From NCBI GenBank assembly GCA_007121175.1, contig SKMG01000185.1, positions 1 to 11,959 of the forward strand: 11,959 nt of DNA. The letters are read 5' to 3'. Each line of letters starts with the position of its first letter. Position 1 is the first letter of the stretch. The notes beneath the pieces are model-generated. The model worked only from the letters and a program-made list of their open reading frames with translations, made no database searches and was not told the origin of the DNA. Below, piece after piece: positions 6,847 to 11,959 of the stretch. The DNA comes from Trueperaceae bacterium. GTDB taxonomy: Bacteria > Deinococcota > Deinococci > Deinococcales > Trueperaceae. The position numbers and the translations under genes are program-made.

Positions 6847-7070
6847 GACGAGCTCCCTGCCCGGGTCTCCTCGACCCTGGTGATCCGGTACTCGGGTAGC
6901 TGCTGACTGACCGTGGCCTGGAGGGCCGCGATCAGGCTCGCATCGATCTGCACGGTGCGTTCGCGGAAGAGGTACGCGAGCGCCCGGATCACGAGCGCCA
7001 GCAGCGACAAGAGCACCAGCACGGCCAGGAACGCACTCAGCGAGAGCGAGACGAGGTTGACATCAATCAT
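6843..7070 (-). CDS. oadG: Decarboxylase gamma-type small membrane subunit
   Basis: A 75-residue protein with one N-terminal transmembrane helix (about 8-31, Leu/Ala/Val-rich). A short soluble tail follows, with SLIAALQATVSQQ and EYRITRVEE, a pattern common in OadG-like gamma subunits. These subunits anchor the alpha subunit to the membrane beta subunit and stabilise the complex. Recognition rests on its size, topology and position as much as on sequence, because the family is poorly conserved. The metal-binding histidines of the Klebsiella OadG C-terminus are absent. The gene overlaps oadA by four bases. Start: ATG 7070 with a very strong Shine-Dalgarno, GGGAGGG at 7084-7078, 7 nt upstream. 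A 97-nt gap separates it from birA, the largest in the cluster, and holds a possible internal promoter. Confidence 0.85.
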   Translation of the reverse strand: MIDVNLVSLSLSAFLAVLVLLSLLALVIRALAYLFRERTVQIDASLIAALQATVSQQLPEYRITRVEETRAGSSS

Positions 7071-7096
7071 GAAGACGCCCTCCCGGGTCGAGCGGG

Positions 7097-7115
7097 GCCA
7101 GCGGCTGGCATGCTA
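7097..7115 (-). promoter_or_regulatory. Candidate internal promoter and palindrome in the birA-oadG gap
   Basis: On the minus strand TAGCAT (7115-7110) is followed directly by a 13-bp perfect inverted repeat, GCCAGC-C-GCTGGC (7109-7097). The predicted start point falls near its centre, giving a leader of about 33 nt before oadG. A second CGTAGCAT copy, with TAGCAT at 7141-7136, lies 26 bp upstream. The palindrome could be an operator, or a 5-bp stem with a 3-nt loop at the mRNA 5' end. The rest of the 97-nt gap shows nothing else I recognise. Confidence 0.35.
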
Positions 7116-7167
7116 CGAGAACGCGGCAATGCACGATGCTACGTTGCTCACTCACGCGCCGACAGGG

Positions 7168-8145
7168 TCAGCCGTCCTCGCATGTGCCCTGCCCCACGTC
7201 ATCGCGATCGTCGACGAAGGTCAAGCGACCACCGTACAGGGGTTCGCTGTGCCCCTCGAGCTCGATCGCGAGGTCGGGACGCAGCGCCACGACGTGTCCG
7301 GTCACGAGGGGCGCGCGGGGGGTTGGGTCGTCGGCGACGGGCCAGATCGCCACGTGCCTTCCGACGACCGTCGAATACCGGCGGTACGCGGCCACCAGTT
7401 CATCGCCGCCGCCGGCGCGCAGCTGCGCCACCGCGGCATCGAGCTCGGCGAGCAGCGCCAGCGTGAGCGCCGCGTGGTCTGGCGCTACGGCGCCGTCGGC
7501 GAGGCTGCCGGCAGGCGGCGCGCTCGGGTGGCGCGCTAGCTCCGGCGTTCGGGCGAGGTTGATGCCGATCCCCACGAGGAGGTAGGACACGAGCGGGCCG
7601 GTGAGGTGGGTGGCGCTGAGCACGCCGCCGACCTTGCGGCCAGCGAGCATGAGGTCGTTCACCCACTTCAGGCGGAGCCGGGTGGCGTCGTTCGTCGCGC
7701 GTGCGACCGCCCGCACCGCCGCGACCGCAGGGAGTGCGGTCAGCGCTGGCTGGACGCCGGCCACCGAGAGCCCGAGCCGGGCGAGCAGGCACAGGTGGAG
7801 ATTGCCGCGTAGGGCTTGCCACTCGCGGCCTCGCTGGCCTCGAAATCCGCTGCCCGCGAGCGCGATGGTGGCTAGGTCCGACGCTACAGGCACCTCGTCT
7901 CGCAGGGCGGCTTGGAGCGCGGTGAACTGCGAGCTGTCGGCGTGTTCGACCGCGAGGAGGTGCCGCGGCCCGGGGTCGCTCGTCCCGGCGCGCTCGACCT
8001 CGCCGATCCACGCCGTCCGCGCGGCGCTGAGTCGACGCCAGATCGCGCCTATTTCGCGAGGCAGAGCTTCGACCTCGGTGCGGCGGAGGTGCGCGGCGTC
8101 GATGAGGCCTTCCGCCGCGGTGGGGCGATCGGCAATGAGCAGCAC
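7168..8145 (-). CDS. birA: Biotin--[biotin carboxyl carrier protein] ligase
   Basis: A 325-residue biotin protein ligase. It makes biotinyl-AMP and attaches biotin to the lysine of carrier domains. The catalytic core shows a GRGRRG-like glycine/arginine loop, GSGFRGQRGREW at 98-109, which holds biotinyl-AMP. It also shows KWVNDLMLAGRKVGGVLS at 160-177 (Lys160 matches the conserved KWPND lysine) and GIGIN at 192-196. Residues about 275-310 look like the C-terminal SH3-like domain. The first 60 or so residues are not the winged helix of Escherichia coli BirA. This protein is therefore probably not a repressor; what the N-terminal segment does is unknown. Start: GTG 8145, 8 nt after the stop of the lipoprotein gene, with GGGAG only 2 nt before it, which is closer than ideal. 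Its likely client is the biotinyl domain encoded by oadA in the same cluster, and possibly acetyl-CoA carboxylase elsewhere. Confidence 0.93.
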   Translation of the reverse strand: MLLIADRPTAAEGLIDAAHLRRTEVEALPREIGAIWRRLSAARTAWIGEVERAGTSDPGPRHLLAVEHADSSQFTALQAALRDEVPVASDLATIALAGSGFRGQRGREWQALRGNLHLCLLARLGLSVAGVQPALTALPAVAAVRAVARATNDATRLRLKWVNDLMLAGRKVGGVLSATHLTGPLVSYLLVGIGINLARTPELARHPSAPPAGSLADGAVAPDHAALTLALLAELDAAVAQLRAGGGDELVAAYRRYSTVVGRHVAIWPVADDPTPRAPLVTGHVVALRPDLAIELEGHSEPLYGGRLTFVDDRDDVGQGTCEDG

Positions 8146-8153
8146 GGCTCCCG

Positions 8154-8576
8154 CTAGCGCGACACGCTGAGCGCGAGGGTGGCCTGGTCGCGCTGGCCGT
8201 CGGAATGCGTGACGTCGACGGTGATGATCCAGTCGCCGGCCATGTCGAAAGCGAAGCCCTCGCTGTAGTAGACCCCGTCTCCCTGATGCTCGGCGGTGAC
8301 CACGACCGGTACCATGCCGGCGTGCGTCATGTCGCCGGTCACCTGCACGGCCGCGTCACCGACCGGCGTCCCTGCGCGGCGCACGACGACCTCGATCGCG
8401 GCGGGGCCCACGCGCGCCGGACGCGTCAGCAGCTCGACGCTCACCTCGCCACCCCCGCCGATCGCACTGCCGTCGGTTCGATCGGCCGGCGGTCGGCAGG
8501 CGCCGAGTAGCAGGGCCAGCCCAAGGACCGGCAGAGTGAGGCGCCAGGCAGCGAGGATCGAGCGTGGGACCGACAC
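8154..8576 (-). CDS. FixH/YtkA-like lipoprotein
   Basis: A 140-residue secreted lipoprotein. It has a basic start, a hydrophobic stretch (about 13-26) and a lipobox LLGAC with Cys27 as the lipidated residue. The mature part is a small beta-sandwich domain. GDMTHAGMVPVVV and GVYYSEGFAFDMAGDWIITVDV are characteristic of the FixH/YtkA group, found among cytochrome-oxidase assembly and copper-handling proteins. No exact function can be given. Methionine and histidine residues in the domain could bind copper, but that is inference. Start: GTG 8576, where the signal peptide begins; the frame stays open upstream to 8756 but that stretch is Arg-rich, overlaps divergent polA and is not signal-like. 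TACACT lies 6 nt before the GTG, suggesting a leaderless mRNA. It is the first gene of the birA-oad cluster; why it sits there is unclear. Confidence 0.85.
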   Translation of the reverse strand: MSVPRSILAAWRLTLPVLGLALLLGACRPPADRTDGSAIGGGGEVSVELLTRPARVGPAAIEVVVRRAGTPVGDAAVQVTGDMTHAGMVPVVVTAEHQGDGVYYSEGFAFDMAGDWIITVDVTHSDGQRDQATLALSVSR

Positions 8577-8582
8577 TGAGCG

Positions 8583-8591
8583 AGTGTAGCA
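8583..8591 (-). promoter_or_regulatory. Extended -10 promoter (TGC-TACACT) of the lipoprotein-birA-oad cluster
   Basis: TGCTACACT on the minus strand combines an extended -10 TG with a 4/6 match to TATAAT. It ends 6 nt before GTG 8576, so transcription is predicted to begin at the start codon. No -35 is visible, which is usual for extended -10 promoters. It probably drives the whole cluster down to oadB. The remaining roughly 95 bases before polA show no other clear site. Confidence 0.45.
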
Positions 8592-8671
8592 ATCGGGCGC
8601 ACGCCGAGGGTCGCCCGCGCGGCGCCGCGGTCCAGGCGCTCGCCGAAGACGCTGGCCTCTCCCAGGTGCGC

Positions 8672-8677
8672 TACCCT
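8672..8677 (+). promoter_or_regulatory. Candidate -10 box TACCCT for polA
   Basis: TACCCT ends 9 nt before the polA GTG. Transcription would begin 2-3 nt before the start codon. It matches only the TANNNT core and no -35 is evident. The GGCGGAG between it and the GTG could act as a closely placed Shine-Dalgarno if the real promoter is further upstream. Confidence 0.3.
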
Positions 8678-8686
8678 GGCGGAGTC

Positions 8687-11395
8687 GTGCGAACCTTCTA
8701 CCTGATCGACGGACACGCTCAGCTGTTCCGCGCCTACTACGCGCCGTTCCGACCACTCACGAGTCCGTCCGGCGAACCGGTGAAGGCGGTCTACGTCTTC
8801 ACCCAGATGCTGCTGAACCTGCTCACCAAGGAGCGGCCCGACTATCTGGCGGTGGCCTTCGATGTCTCCGACGAGACGACCCACCGCAAGGCGCTCTATC
8901 CCGCCTACAAGGCGCAGCGTGAGATCGCACCGGACGATCTCCACCCGCAGTTCGCGCGGGCCGTCCAAGTGATCGAGACGATGGGCATCCAGATCTACAA
9001 GCTCGAGGGCTACGAGGCGGACGACGTCATCGCCACCATCGCGAAGCGCCTCGAGGGGACCGATGTCGAGCTGCGGATCGCCAGCAAGGACAAGGACCTG
9101 CACCAGCTCCTCACGCCCCAGGTGAAGCTGTGGGACCCGAAGGACGGTACGCTGATCGATCCCGAGACCCTCTGGGAGCTGCGTGGCTATCGGCCCGAGC
9201 AGTCCGTGGAGATCCAGACGCTGGTCGGCGACCCCACCGACAACGTCCCGGGCGTGCCAGGCGTGGGCGTGAAGACCGCCACCAAGCTCATCGAGCGCTA
9301 CGGCACCGCCGATGCGGTGGTGGCGCACGCCGCCGAGCAGACGCCGAAACTGCGCGAGCGCCTGCTCGCCGCAGCCGAGGCGATGCCGCTGACGCGCGAG
9401 CTCGTCACCCTCAACAGTGATCTCGACGTCGAGTTCCACCTCGAGGCCTGCCGCACCCCGATCGTGACGCGCGAGGCGGTGCGCGACCTGTTCGCCGAGC
9501 TCGGCTTTCGCAGCTTCACCGAGGCGCTGCCGCCCGCGGAGGCCGCCGCTGAGCCCGCCAGCGGTGCGCCAGTCAAGCTCGACCTCGGGACCTACCACCT
9601 GGTCGACACCCCCGAGGCGTTCGCTGCGTTCCTCGAGCAGCTCCGTGAGCAGCGGGTCTTCGCCGTCGACACCGAGACCACCAGCAAGCGGCCCGTCGAC
9701 GCAGATCTGGTCGGCCTCGCCTTCGCGTGGCGAGCGGGCGAGGGGTGGTACGTCCCGGTGCGCAGCCACGTGGCTCCGACGCTCGATCCGGACGTGACGC
9801 TGGCCGCGCTGCGGTCGGTGCTCGAGGACGACGGCGTCGTCAAGGTCGGCCAGAACCTCAAGTACGACATCACGGTGCTGTCTCACTGCGGCATCGATCT
9901 CGGCGGTCCGCTGTTCGACACGATGGTCGCCGCATCGCTGCTGAACCCGGAACGTCGCGGCGTCGGCATGGACGATCTCGCTCGCGACCTGTTGGGTATC
10001 AGCACCATCGCCATCAGCGAGTTGATCGGCAAGGGCAAGCAGCAGCGTTCGATGCTCGAGGTCCCGATGGAGCAGCTGCTGCCGTATGCAGCCGAGGACG
10101 GCGACGTCACTTGGCGCCTGTACGAGCGCTTGAGCGCGGAGCTCGACGCGGCTGGCGGTCGCCTGCGCGAGCTCTTCGACGTCGTCGAGATGCCGCTCGT
10201 CAGAGTGCTCGCGGCCATGGAGCGAGCCGGCATCACGCTCGACGTCGCCCGGCTCCACGCCTATCGCGAGCAACTCGTCGCGCGCATCGGCATGCTCCGC
10301 GAGCAGGTGCTCGCTGCGGCCGGCTGCGACTTCAACGTCGATAGCCCCAAGCAGCTGGCCCTGGTCCTCTTCGAGCGGCTGCAGTTGCCGGTGATCCGGA
10401 AGACGAAGACCGGGTTCTCGACCGACGCAGAGGTGCTCGAGACGCTCGCCAGCGAGACCGGCCATCCGCTGCCGGCGCTCGTGCTCGAGTATCGCGAGCT
10501 GACGAAGCTGCTCGGCACCTACGTCGATCCGCTGCCGAGCTACGTGTCGCCTCGGACCGGCCGTCTCCACGCCAGCTTCAACCAGACCGGGGCGGCGACC
10601 GGCCGGCTCTCGTCTGCTGATCCGAACATCCAGAACATCCCGATTCGCAGCGACGCGGGCCGCGAGATCAGGCGCGCGTTCACGGCCCGCGACGACGAGC
10701 ACCTGCTCGTCGCGGCGGACTACTCGCAGGTCGAGCTCCGCTTCCTCGCGCACTTCTCGGAGGATCCCGAGCTGCTGAGGGCCTTCCGTGAGGGGCTCGA
10801 TATCCACAGCTACGTCGCCGCGCAGGTCTTCGGCGTACCGCTCGAAGAGGTCTCACCGGACCAGCGCCGCGTGGCGAAGACCGTCAACTTCGGCATCGTC
10901 TACGGTCAAGGCGCCTTCGGGCTCGCGCGTACCCTGCGCATCCCGCAGCAGGAGGCGCGCACCTTCATCGAGGCCTACAAGGCGCGCTATACCGGCCTCG
11001 ACCGTTTCCTGCAGCGCTGCGTCGAGGAGGCCAGGTCGACCGGCGGTGTCGAGACCATCCTCGGTCGCCGCCGACCGATCCCGCAGGTCCACAGCCGCAA
11101 CCCCAACGAGCGCGCGCTGGGCGAGCGCCTGGCCATCAACACCGTCATCCAGGGTTCGGCGGCGGACCTCATCAAGCTGGCGATGGTGCACTTAGCCGAG
11201 CGACTCGAGCGGGCGGGTCTGGCGGCACGCATGCTGGTGCAGGTGCACGACGAGCTCGTGCTGGAGGCCCCCAAACCAGAGGCGGAGCGCGCGAGCGCCA
11301 TCACCACCGACGCGATGGCCAATGCCATGACGCTGCGCGTCCCACTCGTGGTCGACGCCAAGGTGGGACCGAACTGGCTAGAGGGCAAGGGGTGA
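8687..11395 (+). CDS. polA: DNA polymerase I, full length with intact proofreading domain
   Basis: A 902-residue polymerase that fills repair gaps and replaces RNA primers. The 5' nuclease domain (about 1-290) keeps its metal-binding aspartates: LIDGH, FDVSDETTHRK, EADD, SKDKD and GDPTDNVPG. The 3'-5' exonuclease domain (about 310-490) has Asp328 and Glu330 in DTET, Asp394 in NLKYD, and Tyr467 and Asp471. These match E. coli Asp355, Glu357, Asp424, Tyr497 and Asp501, so proofreading should work. In the polymerase domain, motif A DYSQVELR starts at Asp678. Motif B has Lys731, Phe735 and Tyr739, equivalent to E. coli 758, 762 and 766; Phe735 implies discrimination against dideoxynucleotides. 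Motif C is HDE at 854-856. Start: GTG 8687, where homology begins; the frame is open back to 8564 but that part has no family similarity and overlaps the divergent lipoprotein gene. The N-terminal DGHAQLFRAYYAPF reminds me of planctomycete PolA. Confidence 0.97.
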   Translation: MRTFYLIDGHAQLFRAYYAPFRPLTSPSGEPVKAVYVFTQMLLNLLTKERPDYLAVAFDVSDETTHRKALYPAYKAQREIAPDDLHPQFARAVQVIETMGIQIYKLEGYEADDVIATIAKRLEGTDVELRIASKDKDLHQLLTPQVKLWDPKDGTLIDPETLWELRGYRPEQSVEIQTLVGDPTDNVPGVPGVGVKTATKLIERYGTADAVVAHAAEQTPKLRERLLAAAEAMPLTRELVTLNSDLDVEFHLEACRTPIVTREAVRDLFAELGFRSFTEALPPAEAAAEPASGAPVKLDLGTYHLVDTPEAFAAFLEQLREQRVFAVDTETTSKRPVDADLVGLAFAWRAGEGWYVPVRSHVAPTLDPDVTLAALRSVLEDDGVVKVGQNLKYDITVLSHCGIDLGGPLFDTMVAASLLNPERRGVGMDDLARDLLGISTIAISELIGKGKQQRSMLEVPMEQLLPYAAEDGDVTWRLYERLSAELDAAGGRLRELFDVVEMPLVRVLAAMERAGITLDVARLHAYREQLVARIGMLREQVLAAAGCDFNVDSPKQLALVLFERLQLPVIRKTKTGFSTDAEVLETLASETGHPLPALVLEYRELTKLLGTYVDPLPSYVSPRTGRLHASFNQTGAATGRLSSADPNIQNIPIRSDAGREIRRAFTARDDEHLLVAADYSQVELRFLAHFSEDPELLRAFREGLDIHSYVAAQVFGVPLEEVSPDQRRVAKTVNFGIVYGQGAFGLARTLRIPQQEARTFIEAYKARYTGLDRFLQRCVEEARSTGGVETILGRRRPIPQVHSRNPNERALGERLAINTVIQGSAADLIKLAMVHLAERLERAGLAARMLVQVHDELVLEAPKPEAERASAITTDAMANAMTLRVPLVVDAKVGPNWLEGKG

Positions 11396-11415
11396 GCCCA
11401 AGGAGCGGCGACCAC

Positions 11416-11430
11416 ACCGCGTTTCGCGGT
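11416..11430. terminator. Small perfect hairpin downstream of polA
   Basis: ACCGCG-TTT-CGCGGT forms a 6-bp stem with a 3-nt loop, 20 nt after the polA stop. No T-run follows, so it could be a weak terminator or an mRNA 3'-end stabiliser. The rest of the 77-nt gap to surE holds only the candidate surE promoter. Confidence 0.4.
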
Positions 11431-11456
11431 CTCCCAGGGTAGGCGCTCGTCGGGGC

Positions 11457-11462
11457 TATGAT
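11457..11462 (+). promoter_or_regulatory. Candidate -10 box TATGAT for surE
   Basis: TATGAT is a 5/6 match to the -10 consensus and lies 10 nt before ATG 11473, so the leader would be about 3 nt. No good -35 lies 16-18 nt upstream. The box overlaps an in-frame ATG at 11458, which argues for the downstream start. Confidence 0.4.
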
Positions 11463-11472
11463 CGACGGCACC

Positions 11473-11959
11473 ATGCGAATCCTCGTGAGCAACGACGACG
11501 GGGTCTACAGCCCTGGCATCTTCGCGCTGGCGCGTGTCGCCCAGGACTACGGCGACGTCCGCGTCGTAGCACCCGACGTCGAGCAGTCGGCCATGGGACA
11601 CGCGATCACCGTCCGCCGGCCCTTGCACTATCAGCGCACCCGGATCGACGGGCTCGAGGCGTTCAGGGTCGACGGCACCGCCGCCGACGCGGTCGCGCTC
11701 GGTGCCCACCATTGGGAGAAGGTCGAGCTCGTGCTCTCCGGCATCAACCTCGGCCTCAACATCGGGCACAACATCCGCCACTCCGGCACGGTGGGTGCGG
11801 CCATTCAGGCGGCGTTCCTGAGCATCCCGGCGATCGCCTTCAGCGCCCCCATGACGGATGATCCTGTCGACTTCGACGTCTTCGAGCCCTATCTTCGGCA
11901 GGTCATCGAGTTGGCCCTCACGCTTCCCGACGTCCCGCTGCTGAACGTCAACTTCCCGC
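11473..11959 (+). CDS. surE: 5'/3'-nucleotidase SurE (C-terminus cut by window edge)
   Basis: The first 162 residues of SurE, a metal-dependent nucleoside monophosphate phosphatase linked to stationary-phase survival and overflow nucleotide recycling. The N-terminus MRILVSNDDG is diagnostic. The four metal ligands, Asp8, Asp9, Ser39 (in VEQSAMGH) and Asn92 (in LSGINLG), fall at exactly the E. coli SurE positions (8, 9, 39, 92). SGTVGAA (about 104-110) is also conserved. Family members are about 250 residues, so roughly a third is outside the window. ATG 11473 is preferred over the in-frame ATG 11458 because SurE proteins begin at MRIL. It is 77 nt downstream of polA on the same strand. A common transcript is possible, but the hairpin and TATGAT box between them suggest separate initiation. 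Confidence 0.96.
   Translation, partial: MRILVSNDDGVYSPGIFALARVAQDYGDVRVVAPDVEQSAMGHAITVRRPLHYQRTRIDGLEAFRVDGTAADAVALGAHHWEKVELVLSGINLGLNIGHNIRHSGTVGAAIQAAFLSIPAIAFSAPMTDDPVDFDVFEPYLRQVIELALTLPDVPLLNVNFP

Noticed and set aside
8564..8686. Longer start for polA
   Set aside because: Homology begins at MRTFYLIDGH (GTG 8687). The upstream 41 codons have no family similarity and overlap the divergent lipoprotein gene.
8577..8756. Longer start for the FixH-like lipoprotein
   Set aside because: The extra 60 residues are Arg-rich, overlap the polA start and would bury the lipoprotein signal peptide internally.
8441..10807. A 788-codon open frame on the minus strand opposite polA
   Set aside because: It is antisense to a polymerase with every catalytic motif intact. 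Its sequence is rich in Arg, Asp, Glu and His as expected from the opposite strand of GC-rich coding DNA, and it shows no recognisable domain.
11458..11472. Upstream in-frame ATG for surE
   Set aside because: SurE proteins begin at MRIL with metal ligands at residues 8 and 9. The upstream ATG overlaps a TATGAT box.

Overview
The window is a dense, GC-rich (roughly two thirds G+C) stretch of bacterial chromosome. It holds ten protein genes: eight complete and two cut by the window edges. I see no tRNA, rRNA, insertion sequence, prophage or CRISPR array. The host cannot be named from this window. The PolA and SurE sequences, the lipoprotein and the Na+-pump-type decarboxylase suggest a high-GC bacterium such as Planctomycetota, Myxococcota or Gemmatimonadota, but this is a low-confidence guess.

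Layout. On the minus strand at the left edge is a RarA-type AAA+ ATPase whose reading frame continues into a SAM-methyltransferase domain (1-1597, C-terminus missing). Upstream of it on the same strand is a PA0069-family radical SAM protein (1663-2742). Divergent from that is a plus-strand ArsR-type metalloregulator (2865-3188). It converges, across a strong hairpin, on a minus-strand arsenate reductase ArsC (3244-3726). The centre is a tight minus-strand cluster in transcription order: FixH/YtkA-like lipoprotein, biotin protein ligase, and the gamma, alpha and beta subunits of a biotin-dependent Na+-translocating decarboxylase, with arsC directly behind. The right part is plus strand: complete polA with intact proofreading residues, then the start of surE, cut by the window end.

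How the genes work together. The biotin ligase probably biotinylates the C-terminal carrier lysine of the alpha subunit encoded two genes downstream. The alpha subunit takes a carboxyl group from a 2-oxo acid, probably oxaloacetate. The beta subunit decarboxylates carboxybiotin and exports Na+, and the gamma subunit holds the complex together. ArsR and ArsC form a minimal arsenic module without a visible efflux pump. RarA and PolA both act in DNA replication and repair.

The most notable non-coding pattern is at gene starts. Seven starts at the head of transcription units have a TANNNT -10-like box only 6-10 nt before the start codon. Genes inside the decarboxylase cluster instead have good Shine-Dalgarno sequences. 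This suggests leaderless or near-leaderless transcription of the leading genes. Palindromes overlap three of the predicted promoters.
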